Below, piece after piece: positions 56,050 to 64,000 of a stretch of 64,000 bases of DNA (the stretch's first letter is position 1; the number at the start of each line of letters is the position of its first letter). The DNA comes from Bacillus sp. FJAT-26390 (GTDB lineage: Bacteria; Bacillota; Bacilli; Paenibacillales; Paenibacillaceae), in contig NZ_MAQX01000034.1 of NCBI RefSeq assembly GCF_001682865.1, positions 413,569 through 477,568 of the forward strand. Direction: 5' to 3'. The notes beneath the pieces were generated by a model. It did not search any database, was not told where the DNA came from, and saw only the letters and a program-made list of their open reading frames with translations. The position numbers were made by a program, and so were the translations under genes.

Positions 56050-56112
56050 GCCATAAGGCCAGAGCCCCTTACTCAGAAGGATGCTTGGCCTTGGCTTAAC
56101 ATAGATCGATCG

Positions 56113-58215
56113 TTAGTTGCTTGTAATTTTTAGATTGTCCAAATGAATATACTCGCCGTCTCCTTGCCCACTGTCGGACTGCTCCAGAAGAATCGTAACC
56201 GCCTTACCGGCAAACGCGCTCAAATCAACGGTCTTGGCCGTCCACTCCCCGGTTTTGATCGTCTCCCACGGCGCCAAGGTCGTAATCGACTGATCCTCCT
56301 GAATAATCTCAATTTGAAAATCCCCGTCGTGATCCGAGCTCTTCGACTTGATGTCGAAGCTCATCGTCACCTTGCCTGTCGGCAATAAGAGCTTCTTATA
56401 GAAATAACCATTCGGCTTCAGATCCTTTTTGCCAAGGTCGGATCCGTCCATCTGCAAAAACCCGTTGCCGTCTTGCTCGAACCAGCCCGCCTTATCGTAT
56501 TCTTTGCCGGCATCGACCGCTTCCCAGCCTTCCGAGTCCTTATCAAAGGTATATATATACTTCGTATCGGCTGCCATATTAGCGACCTCGTCCAAATCAA
56601 TGATTCCCTCGTCTAATTTCTTCTTCACAGCGGAATAATCAAAGGAGGTCACATCGTCCAGCTCGCTTACATTTTCCTGCTTCACATTTTTTTTAATCAG
56701 CTCCATGAACTCATCAGGCGTTACGACAACGACATCTGGGCCAAGATTAGCCGTGATGTCCAAGACGTCCTGATAGTTGTGGGACCACGGATGCACATTA
56801 ACCATGGTGTAGCCCTCTATTACGCTAGGGTCTTTTTTGTAGCTGTTCAAACGTACGGCCATCTCTAGCGGCTCCGTCTCCCAAAGCGTTTCACGCGCTG
56901 CTATAAACGGCTTTCCGTTCGACCAAGAGAGCGCTCCTTTTCCATCTCCGTATTTGTAGCCCATGAAGTAGAATCCGCCTTCGATCTGATCCTGAGCGGC
57001 ATATTGGTCAATCACGTCTTGTGAGATTTCATTATCAAGAATCGAGACATATTTCAAATCAGCTCTCTTCATGAAAGCGTTGGTATCCTTCATAAATCTT
57101 TTCAATGTCTCTTCGGGATAGAGCGACGGGTTGATGTAGCCGATGCCGGATACGGCAGCTACAAAATAATCATTCTCCGTCGCCTTCTCATAGCTGTATT
57201 TCATAAGGTTCGGTGCAAGATCCGCTAAGCTCGGCGCAATTGACCAGCCAAACGGAACCTTCCCCTTGTCCTTATGGCCTTGCATCTTGGAAGCGAGCGG
57301 CGCTCCGTTCACATACCATTGCACATTATCGCCATCGCTCATAATGAAAGTAACGTAGTGAACCTTCTCGCCGTCTCTTGCGTTCTTCTTTGTTTTTTTC
57401 TGCTTCAATTGCTCGCGCGGAAGCGCTGAGAAGACCGACAGATTATGCGCATGGTCTGATGCGATCGTCATTTTGCCCAGACGAGAAGCCGTATCGACGC
57501 CAGACAGCTCATCCGAATGCCATCCCATAATGGCACTGTTCGGATTCGTCCAATCGAACGCTTCCTTCATTTCCGCGAGGCTGGCATCGTACATGTATAA
57601 ACCTTTTACCGCAGCCCCGTAATCCCGAAGGGAGTTCAAGCTGTACGCCTGTTTGAATATAAAATCTTTATTCAGCTTGTCCCCATATTCGGTTAAAGCC
57701 CACATTTCATCCTTGTCGCTTACATCAAGCTTCTGGACTAGCCCGTGCTGGACAGCTGCATCCGCAAGCGACTCTTCCACCGCCACATACTTCATCGCGC
57801 CACTGACCGTAGAGGCTGCATTGACAGTAGAAGTATTGCTTCTTTTGAACTGCACGAATCCATTTTCATTTAGCTTGCCTTTGAATTTGTCCACGAGATC
57901 CCAGACAGACTGAACATACTCGTAGGTAATGCCATAGCTTGCTTTCATATCTTCCAGCCATACGGTATATGCGTTGCCGTTGTCGATATAGATTTCCGCT
58001 TGCTCCTGCGCCACGATGCCTTGAAGCGTTTCGGCAAGCACCCACTCTTCTTCTTTAAGATCATCGCCCTTAATGACATAAAGATGCTTGGCTATCGTTA
58101 ATTGAGGAAATATGGATTCCGATTCCGAAGCTGTCTTCTGGCAGCCTGACAAAATGATCATTGCTGCCAGCAATAAGGCTATTGCGCTCGAGGCTCTCTT
58201 CCTTGTTTTGGTCAT
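56113..58215 (-). CDS. GxGYxYP-family lipoprotein with C-terminal carbohydrate-binding-like module, paralogue B
   Basis: A 700-residue lipoprotein with lipobox ILSGCQK. It has the same two-part core as paralogue A: KHLYVIKGDDLKEEEWVLAETLQGIVAQEQAEIYI, SDGDN starting near Asp294, PFGWSIAPSLADLAP, SGIGYINPSLYPEETL and TMVNVHPWSHNY. After ~515 comes a short linker and a ~150-residue jelly-roll-like module (YIYTFDKDSEGWEAV... LLPTGKVTMSFDIKSKSS... EYIHLDNLKI) resembling carbohydrate-binding domains. Its start overlaps the GH92 stop by four bases (58212-58215), so translation is coupled. Activity unknown; probably acts on or holds a mannose-rich glycan at the cell surface. Confidence 0.8.
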   Translation of the reverse strand: MTKTRKRASSAIALLLAAMIILSGCQKTASESESIFPQLTIAKHLYVIKGDDLKEEEWVLAETLQGIVAQEQAEIYIDNGNAYTVWLEDMKASYGITYEYVQSVWDLVDKFKGKLNENGFVQFKRSNTSTVNAASTVSGAMKYVAVEESLADAAVQHGLVQKLDVSDKDEMWALTEYGDKLNKDFIFKQAYSLNSLRDYGAAVKGLYMYDASLAEMKEAFDWTNPNSAIMGWHSDELSGVDTASRLGKMTIASDHAHNLSVFSALPREQLKQKKTKKNARDGEKVHYVTFIMSDGDNVQWYVNGAPLASKMQGHKDKGKVPFGWSIAPSLADLAPNLMKYSYEKATENDYFVAAVSGIGYINPSLYPEETLKRFMKDTNAFMKRADLKYVSILDNEISQDVIDQYAAQDQIEGGFYFMGYKYGDGKGALSWSNGKPFIAARETLWETEPLEMAVRLNSYKKDPSVIEGYTMVNVHPWSHNYQDVLDITANLGPDVVVVTPDEFMELIKKNVKQENVSELDDVTSFDYSAVKKKLDEGIIDLDEVANMAADTKYIYTFDKDSEGWEAVDAGKEYDKAGWFEQDGNGFLQMDGSDLGKKDLKPNGYFYKKLLLPTGKVTMSFDIKSKSSDHDGDFQIEIIQEDQSITTLAPWETIKTGEWTAKTVDLSAFAGKAVTILLEQSDSGQGDGEYIHLDNLKITSN

Positions 58216-60440
58216 AGCAAACTCTCCTTCATGCAGCTGCTGAGCGAGAATGGCAGCTGCTCTTCGGCATACTCTTTATTTGCAGGGCGGTCCGTCATTA
58301 CAAATCGGATCGTACCGCCGGCCATAATCGTCTCATGAGGAATTGACAAGCCATCCTGAAGCTCGTCGTTCACGTAAATGGCATGAACGTAAACATTTTC
58401 CGTACTGTTATTTTCCGATTCGATGGTAAGCTGCACACCGCTCTCCAAAGTCAGCACCGCTTTTTTGAATAGCGGACTGCCCCATACATATTCCGGCGTT
58501 CCCGGAGATAACGGATAGATGCCGAGTGCTCCAAAAATGTACCAAGCGCTCATGCTTCCATTGTCTTCATCGCCAGGCAGACCGTCTGGATGCGAGCTGA
58601 ACAATTCCTCCATCGTTTTTCTTACCCAATACTGCGTTTCCGACGGATAACCGATGGCTGTAAATAGGTAAGGAATGTGAAAGCTTGGCTGGTTGCTGAT
58701 CGCGAATTGTCCAAAATCAACAGCGGCCATCTCCGACATTTCGTGAATCTCAAAAGAGTACGAACCGATACGGAAGTGCGGCGGCGTCGCAAACAGCTCG
58801 AGCAAACGGTTATACATCTTCTCTCTTCCGCCCATAAGCTTAGCGAGCCCCAGCAAGTCATGCTGCACCGCCCAGCTTGTCTGCCACGGGCCGCCTTCGC
58901 AATAATCGCCGCCCCAAGCGAAGGGATCGAACTCGTCCTCCCTGCTTCCGTCTGCCTTTAGCCCGCGCATAAAGCCGGCCTGCGGATCGTAAAGCCGAGC
59001 ATAATTTTTAGATCGTTCCAGCATTTGCCGGCTCTCCTCCTGCTTCCCTAACCCTTCAGCAAGCTGGGCGATACAGAAATCGCCATAATAATAATCGAGT
59101 GCGTTGCTTACGCTTTCGTGGTACTTGTCGCTTGGCATAAATCCATATTTCACATAATCGGCCAAACCTTTGCGCCCAATGCCTTCTTTCCCGGAATCCA
59201 CGGTTGCATGCTTTATCAAGCCTTCATAGGCGGCCTCAACGTCGAAGCCGCGAACGCCTTTGACATAAGCGTCTGCAAATACCGCATCGATCAGCGTGCC
59301 AGGCATTAAGCTTCTCTCCCCTGGCGACACCCACTTCGGCATCCAGCCGCCTTCCTTATACACGTTCACCCAAGCTTGCAGCATTTCGCTTACGAGCGTT
59401 GGCGAGAGAATCGAGAGCAGCGGATACTCCGTACGAAACGTATCCCAGAAGCCATTGTCCGAATACATAGGGCCTGACTCTACATTGCCGCTGAATGCGC
59501 TGTAGTGGACTTGATCGCCATTATCGTCATACTCATACCAAACCCTCGGGAACAACGAGGTGCGATACAGGCTCGTATAAAACGTTTTTAGTTTTTCGTC
59601 GTCCTTGTCCTCAACTTGGATTTTGCCGAGCGTAGTCTCCCACTCTTCAGCCGCTTCAGTTCTAACCTCATCAAAGCTGCGTTCGCCGATCTCATTTTTC
59701 ATATTAAGAAGAGCCTGCTCGACGCTGATAAACGAAGTCGCGACCCTTGCCTGCACATAGCCCGTTTCCGGAACTTCCAAACCGACATACGCGCCGACAC
59801 GGTTACCGCTCGCAGCCATAGAATCATTTTGAGCAAATTCCTTATCGAATGTTCCGCTTTGCCCGTCATTAATATCGCAATCGAATGAAATAGCAAAGTA
59901 CTGGGCAAAATTTTCCGGTACGAGATTTTCGCTGTTCGCTCTGGTGAAGCCCGTCACAAGGCGGGCAGCCGAGTTGATCTGAATGGAAGACTCTCCCTCA
60001 AATGGCGATACGAGAAACCGAGCGCCGTCCCGCTCCTCGAAGCGGATTCGAATGACGGCGCAGCGTACGGTTGGCGCAAGCTCCAGCGTCGCTCTGTAGC
60101 GAAGGAGCCGGACCCGGTAATAATCGGGCTTGATGATTGTTTCCTCAGGCCTGAAAGAAGACGCCCAATCAAATGGGGACAAATATAACGGACCTGCTTG
60201 GGGCATTAGCAGCAAATGTCCATAATCAGCCATCCATGGGCTTGGCTGATGAGTAAGGCGGATGCCTTGCAGGCTGCGGTGGGAAGGATGGAAAAACCAT
60301 CTTTCGCCCGCCTCATCCGTCTGCGGACTCCATGATGCCATGCCGAACGGACGTGTAATGAGGGGCAGCGTATTGCCATTTGAGAATTTCATGACGGATG
60401 CGGTACCTTGCAGCGGATTAACGAAATCCAAAAGTTTCAT
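58212..60440 (-). CDS. Alpha-mannosidase (GH92)
   Basis: A 742-residue enzyme of the calcium-dependent, inverting exo-alpha-mannosidase family GH92. It opens with VNPLQGTASVMKFSNGNTLPLITRPFGMASWSPQT and RLTHQPSPWMADYGHLLLMPQ. The N-terminal beta-sandwich (~1-230) precedes an (alpha/alpha)6 barrel with YSDNGFWDTFRTEYPLLSILSP and the hallmark GDEDNGSMSAWYIFGALGIYPLSPGTPEYVWGSPLF. There is no signal peptide, so unlike many GH92 enzymes it should act in the cytoplasm after import. Most GH92 enzymes cut alpha-1,2-mannose; linkage is not certain here. Confidence 0.92.
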   Translation of the reverse strand: MKLLDFVNPLQGTASVMKFSNGNTLPLITRPFGMASWSPQTDEAGERWFFHPSHRSLQGIRLTHQPSPWMADYGHLLLMPQAGPLYLSPFDWASSFRPEETIIKPDYYRVRLLRYRATLELAPTVRCAVIRIRFEERDGARFLVSPFEGESSIQINSAARLVTGFTRANSENLVPENFAQYFAISFDCDINDGQSGTFDKEFAQNDSMAASGNRVGAYVGLEVPETGYVQARVATSFISVEQALLNMKNEIGERSFDEVRTEAAEEWETTLGKIQVEDKDDEKLKTFYTSLYRTSLFPRVWYEYDDNGDQVHYSAFSGNVESGPMYSDNGFWDTFRTEYPLLSILSPTLVSEMLQAWVNVYKEGGWMPKWVSPGERSLMPGTLIDAVFADAYVKGVRGFDVEAAYEGLIKHATVDSGKEGIGRKGLADYVKYGFMPSDKYHESVSNALDYYYGDFCIAQLAEGLGKQEESRQMLERSKNYARLYDPQAGFMRGLKADGSREDEFDPFAWGGDYCEGGPWQTSWAVQHDLLGLAKLMGGREKMYNRLLELFATPPHFRIGSYSFEIHEMSEMAAVDFGQFAISNQPSFHIPYLFTAIGYPSETQYWVRKTMEELFSSHPDGLPGDEDNGSMSAWYIFGALGIYPLSPGTPEYVWGSPLFKKAVLTLESGVQLTIESENNSTENVYVHAIYVNDELQDGLSIPHETIMAGGTIRFVMTDRPANKEYAEEQLPFSLSSCMKESLL

Positions 60441-60472
60441 TTGATCTAGTCTCCCTTATTCGTGATAGCGCG

Positions 60473-61858
60473 TTAGCGGGTCAGCTTCTCCGCTTTGTCT
60501 TGCGCTTCGTTCAACAGCTTATCGATCGGCTCTTCCGTCATGAACGTCTTAGCCACCGCTTCCTGAAAGGCCTGCCATACTTTGGAGCTGGCTTTGTCAA
60601 ATGTCGGCAGCCCTTGCACGTTTTCCTTCAACCCCTGATAAACCTGGTAGAGCTCAGGATGCTCGGTACGATAGCCTTCGCTTTCACCGATATCTTTGCG
60701 TATAACGGGACGAATGTTGAATTTTTTGACGATTTCCTGCGATGCCGGGCTGATTGCCGCTTGAATGTACTTGAACGCATTTTCCTTATTCTTCGAGTAA
60801 GCCGGAACCGATAGGAACGCTGCTCCGATCGTCAGATTCCCTACTTTGCCGCCCTCAGGAATCGGCAGCGGCGCAATGCCGCAATCCATCTTCAAATCCT
60901 TGCAAATTTGAGCCCGCCAAGGCCCGTCCACCGCGAAAGCCAATTGCCCTTTCTGAAATCCATCCCAGAACGGAGCTTCCGCATTCGATACCAATGCGCC
61001 TTTGTTGTTGTATTTGGCCAGCTCGCGAATAAGCTCGAAGGCCGCAGCATTGCTCGGCTGGTTGAACGCCGCTTTGTTCTCTCCGTCTACGAATCCGCCG
61101 CCGCTTACCATTAACAATGAGCCGAACCGCAGCACGCCTCCGAAATTCGGACCCGCATAGACGCCTCCTGCAAAAAACTTCCCTTTACCCGCTTCGGCGA
61201 TTTGTTTGGACATCTGGGTCCATTCGCTCCAAGTAGCAGGAGGCTTCTCCGGATCCAGGCCGGCCTGCCGGAAAAGCTCCTTGTTCCAATACAAATTGCT
61301 GACTCCCGGCTGCACCGCAACGCCGTATATTTTGCCGTCAACCTCCATTGGCTTCCAAGCGCCTTCTACGATGTTTTCGCGAATTTCTTGATCAAGCCAC
61401 TCCGGGAAAGGCTCGAATACCCCTTGAGCCGCAAACCCCGGTGACTGCGTCTCGCCGATCATAATATCCGGCCCTTGGTCAGAGAGGATGGCAGTGGATT
61501 GCTTCTGGATCAATGGCTCTGCCCAGCCCCAATCTTCATATCTGAGAGCAACGCCTTGCTTCTTCATCTCTTCATTGATAGTTGAGGTCCATTCATATTG
61601 AAATTTACCGTCATTTCCGTACTCGGTTGTCAGCATATCGTTCTTTCTGCGTGCTACAACTTCATCTCCGCTGCCTGTTCCTAGATTAATTGCTCCGTCG
61701 GCAAGTACGACAAGCGGACTATTGCCAGCTTCAGAAGCTCCATCGGTCTCGGCCGCCTCCTTGCCGCTGCCTTTAGATGACGAGCATGCAGCCGTACCGA
61801 GAACAGCCATAATAACGAGCAAGACAAGCAGCATTTTTGTTTTGCATATTTTTTTCAA
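60473..61858 (-). CDS. Carbohydrate ABC transporter binding lipoprotein (CUT1)
   Basis: A 461-residue lipoprotein; TTG 61858 is the best start (GGAGG 9 bases upstream; a TTG three codons earlier is too close). The signal peptide KMLLVLLVIMAVLGTAAC carries lipobox GTAAC. The mature part is a family-1 sugar-binding fold (EWTSTINEEMKKQGVALRYEDWGWAEPLIQKQSTA, GPDIMIGETQSPGFAAQGVFEPFPEWL, FQKGQLAFAVDGPWRAQICKD). Likely ligand is a mannoside, given GH92 directly downstream. Confidence 0.9.
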   Translation of the reverse strand: MKKICKTKMLLVLLVIMAVLGTAACSSSKGSGKEAAETDGASEAGNSPLVVLADGAINLGTGSGDEVVARRKNDMLTTEYGNDGKFQYEWTSTINEEMKKQGVALRYEDWGWAEPLIQKQSTAILSDQGPDIMIGETQSPGFAAQGVFEPFPEWLDQEIRENIVEGAWKPMEVDGKIYGVAVQPGVSNLYWNKELFRQAGLDPEKPPATWSEWTQMSKQIAEAGKGKFFAGGVYAGPNFGGVLRFGSLLMVSGGGFVDGENKAAFNQPSNAAAFELIRELAKYNNKGALVSNAEAPFWDGFQKGQLAFAVDGPWRAQICKDLKMDCGIAPLPIPEGGKVGNLTIGAAFLSVPAYSKNKENAFKYIQAAISPASQEIVKKFNIRPVIRKDIGESEGYRTEHPELYQVYQGLKENVQGLPTFDKASSKVWQAFQEAVAKTFMTEEPIDKLLNEAQDKAEKLTR

Positions 61859-61896
61859 GTTAGTCAACCTCCGCGTATGTCTGTCAAAAGCAGTTA

Positions 61897-62811
61897 TCAG
61901 CCTTTCAGCCCGCTGTTCGCAAGCCCTTCCACCATGTACCGTTGAAAGAAAAAGAATAAGAGCAGAGCAGGCAGCGTGACGCCAAGGCCCAGCGTAATGA
62001 TGAGCGGATAATCAGGAATGCTCATCGGGTTCGAGGCGATAGAGCTGAGCCTCGTAATCGCGGCAGGCAAGGTCTGGAGACTTTCGCTGCTCGTGAAGAA
62101 GAATGGCGTCGACCAATCATTCCAGGTTCCAATTGCCGTCGTAATCGCAATAAATGCCAAGATCGGCTTTTGAAGCGGCAGCACCAGTCCAAAGATAATT
62201 CGAACCAAGCTCGCCCCATCCACTCTGGCTGCCTCCTCCAGCTCATAAGGCAGCTTCTCGAGCGATTGCTTCATTAGGAAGGTTCCCATAATGTTGATGG
62301 CTGGACCGCCGATTACGTACACCCAGAACGAATCCAAGATGCCTTGCCCGCCGAAAAATACGTCGTTTCCTCCGGCATAAGGCCATCTTGCGTACTGAAT
62401 AAAGGTAGGAATCAGGCCCACGACACCCGGAATCATTTGCGATGCCAGCAAAGCAAGGAAAAGCGTTTCCCGTCCAGCAAATTTCAATCTTGCAAACACA
62501 TATCCCGCAAGCAATGATGTCAGGCAAGCCCAGACTACGTTATAGCCGGTTCGAAGGAGCGAGTTGGCGAAATAGGTTTGTACATTGCTGTCTGCAGACC
62601 CGAACAAGAGCGTCGCATAATTTTTAAACGTCATTTCTTCCGGCAATGGGAACAGACCGATTACGGTCGACGCATATTCCTCCTTCGTCATGAAACCGAC
62701 CAATACGATAAACAGAATCGGATACAGAAGAACCAAACCGCCAAGCAGCAAGGACGCATGTCCTAACAGATAAAGCGGCTTTCGCCGTTTAGGCGACATC
62801 ATATGGCTCAT
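61897..62811 (-). CDS. Carbohydrate ABC transporter permease (CUT1, MalG type)
   Basis: A 304-residue six-helix permease whose ATG overlaps the upstream permease stop (62808-62811). Features: FVLVGFMTKEEYAST, ASQMIPGVVGLIPTFIQYARWPY, LEEAARVDGASLVRIIFGLVLPLQKP (EAA loop) and the ending FQRYMVEGLANSGLKG. Confidence 0.9.
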   Translation of the reverse strand: MSHMMSPKRRKPLYLLGHASLLLGGLVLLYPILFIVLVGFMTKEEYASTVIGLFPLPEEMTFKNYATLLFGSADSNVQTYFANSLLRTGYNVVWACLTSLLAGYVFARLKFAGRETLFLALLASQMIPGVVGLIPTFIQYARWPYAGGNDVFFGGQGILDSFWVYVIGGPAINIMGTFLMKQSLEKLPYELEEAARVDGASLVRIIFGLVLPLQKPILAFIAITTAIGTWNDWSTPFFFTSSESLQTLPAAITRLSSIASNPMSIPDYPLIITLGLGVTLPALLLFFFFQRYMVEGLANSGLKG

Positions 62812-63779
62812 CCTCTCTCCCTCCTTTTGCGGCTCGTTCTCTCGTTCTCGGTCATCATTCGGAAATAAATGACGGTGAACAGGAAGACGACCCCGGCAAG
62901 TATGACGGATGAAGCGCCCGCCATCCCTAAATTAAAGTCCCAGAAAGCGTCCCTAAGAATCCGGAAAACAAGAACCTCCGTCGTGCCGTAAGGACCGCCG
63001 CCCGTTATGAACATGACTTGTTCATAAATTTGAACGGCTCCGATAAAGCCGGTGATCATCACATATGTCGTAATTGGCTTCAAGCCTGGCATCGTCACAT
63101 GCAGAAATCGCTTCCAAGCATTTGCGCCGTCCATCTGCGCCGCTTCGTACAGCTGCCTATCGATCGACTGCAGCCCAGCCAGCCATAATAGCGCCGTGCC
63201 TCCAATGCCTTTCCATACCGTATACACGATAATCCAGAACACGCCCCAGAATGTGGAATATCCCCACAAAATCGGCTGAAGCCCCATGCTGACCAGCACG
63301 TTATTGATGACGCCATTGCTCGGATCAAGAAAAATGTTGAATACCTGGGTTGTAGCTACCGTGGAAGTAACGACAGGAACATACCAAATGGTCCGGTAAA
63401 TGCCTCTGCCCCTTAAAGGCAAATTCATTAGCAGCGCAGCGCCAAACCCGAATAGGATGGTTAAGCCCGTTCCAAGCATGCCCATCCATACGGCCCGGAA
63501 CAGCGATTCATAATAGATTGGGTCAGTGAAAAACTGTACGTAGTTTCCGAGCCCGATGAACTCAGGCTTAGCCGTGAGCCCAACCCAGTCAAAGAAGCCG
63601 AGCAAGAAGCCAAACAGTGTCGGAACGCCGCCAATGACAAACCACCATAGCACGAGCGGTCCCAAAATAAGCAGAGCGGCGATCGGATCTCTCTTGCGCC
63701 TTCGAAATTGGCGCAGCTTCGTTTTAAAACTGACTTTGTTATCCGAAGCGAATAATTGCGGTCTAGAGGATGAAATCAA
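62808..63779 (-). CDS. Carbohydrate ABC transporter permease (CUT1, MalF type)
   Basis: First gene of the GH92-GxGYxYP operon, 323 residues from TTG 63779 with GGAGG 9 bases upstream. A charged cytoplasmic N-terminus (KTKLRQFRRRKRDP) precedes six helices, with WYVPVVTSTVATTQVFNIFL, YEAAQMDGANAWKRFLHVTMPGLKP (EAA loop) and GAVQIYEQVMFITGGGPYGTTEV. Confidence 0.9.
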   Translation of the reverse strand: MISSSRPQLFASDNKVSFKTKLRQFRRRKRDPIAALLILGPLVLWWFVIGGVPTLFGFLLGFFDWVGLTAKPEFIGLGNYVQFFTDPIYYESLFRAVWMGMLGTGLTILFGFGAALLMNLPLRGRGIYRTIWYVPVVTSTVATTQVFNIFLDPSNGVINNVLVSMGLQPILWGYSTFWGVFWIIVYTVWKGIGGTALLWLAGLQSIDRQLYEAAQMDGANAWKRFLHVTMPGLKPITTYVMITGFIGAVQIYEQVMFITGGGPYGTTEVLVFRILRDAFWDFNLGMAGASSVILAGVVFLFTVIYFRMMTENERTSRKRRERG

Positions 63780-63814
63780 TAGAAGATGCCTCCGTTCTTT
63801 GTAGTTCTATGTTT

Positions 63815-63842
63815 ATTATATTTAATATTGCAAATATGTCAA
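63815..63842 (-). promoter_or_regulatory. Consensus sigma-A promoter of the GH92-GxGYxYP operon
   Basis: Minus strand TTGACA (63837-63842), a 16-base spacer and TATAAT (63815-63820), both hexamers perfect. The spacer includes an ATATTTGCAATAT-like dyad that could host a repressor. No regulator gene for this operon is in the window. Confidence 0.7.
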
Positions 63843-63871
63843 TATAGCTCTATGTCATTAAACCATACAAA

Positions 63872-63899
63872 AAAACTGCAGCCAAGCGGCTGCAGTTTT
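63872..63899 (-). terminator. Terminator of the gene entering from the right edge
   Basis: AAAACTGCAGCC-AAGC-GGCTGCAGTTTT is a perfect 12-bp stem with tetraloop, followed on the minus strand by a T run. Confidence 0.9.
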
Positions 63900-63944
63900 C
63901 GTTAATTGAAGTCTTTTATTATTTCGATGTCCGTGTTGCCGTCA

Positions 63945-64000
63945 TTATTTTACACTTACAAAAATCGGGTTGGAATAGAACCACAGATCTTTGTAGTTTC
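63945..64000 (-). CDS. C-terminal fragment of an unidentified protein
   Basis: Only the last 17 codons are in the window, ending NYKDLWFYSNPIFVSVK and a TAA at 63945-63947. The SNPI-V ending is reminiscent of PHP-domain/CehA-McbA-type proteins but is far too short to assign. The terminator directly downstream supports a real gene. Confidence 0.55.
   Translation of the reverse strand, partial: NYKDLWFYSNPIFVSVK

Overview
The window looks like Firmicutes DNA, most probably from a Paenibacillus-type soil saprophyte. The evidence is the mid-range GC content, strong GGAGG ribosome-binding sites, occasional GTG/TTG starts, a spore-associated YheC/YheD-type gene at the left edge, LplA/LplB/YtcP-type sugar importers, a YesM-type sensor kinase next to an AraC-type response regulator, and very many glycoside hydrolases. 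This assignment rests on style and gene families; no database comparison was possible. I see no rRNA, tRNA, CRISPR array, phage or insertion sequence.

Layout. 1-2034: truncated YheC/YheD gene and a membrane GT39-type glycosyltransferase. 2035-2779: non-coding stretch with ~200-bp tandem repeats and two long hairpins. 2780-5778: a damaged pair of sugar permease genes (one frameshifted, one missing ~60 internal residues, no binding protein) and a divergent LacI regulator. 5831-7767: hflK-hflC. 7932-20318: an alpha-galactoside locus, with an importer and cytoplasmic alpha-galactosidase in one operon, a divergent two-component system, and a large secreted alpha-galactosidase paralogue with two carbohydrate-binding modules. 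20541-23348: a stomatin-like protein with NfeD, and a uracil permease. 23407-29452: a probable five-gene operon of PHP phosphatase, sugar-type importer and leucyl aminopeptidase. 29801-36538: DeoR regulator, LamG-phosphoesterase protein, AraC regulator and lacZ. 36590-36830: another non-coding tandem repeat. 36882-49510: one long minus-strand run: GH38 alpha-mannosidase, GH125 exo-alpha-mannosidase, aldo/keto reductase, TIM-barrel isomerase, iolD, iolC, iolA, iolB, phosphoesterase. 49722-54066: GntR regulator and a CUT1 importer. 54484-63779: a six-gene operon of CUT1 importer, GH92 alpha-mannosidase and two GxGYxYP-family lipoproteins.

How it fits together. Importers bring oligosaccharides in, cytoplasmic glycosidases cut them, and dedicated regulators control each module. 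Five CUT1-type importers are present in whole or part, with no ATPase gene, so a shared MsmX-type ATPase elsewhere is implied. Three different alpha-mannosidase families point to mannose-rich glycans such as fungal or yeast mannan, glycoprotein glycans or mannosyl-inositol lipids. The most intriguing arrangements are the fusion of alpha-mannosidases with inositol-catabolism genes in one operon, apparently under a GntR regulator with recognisable shared sites, and the tandem pair of poorly characterised GxGYxYP lipoproteins coupled to GH92. A further recurrent signal is an intercistronic hairpin directly after three of the four intact binding-protein genes.
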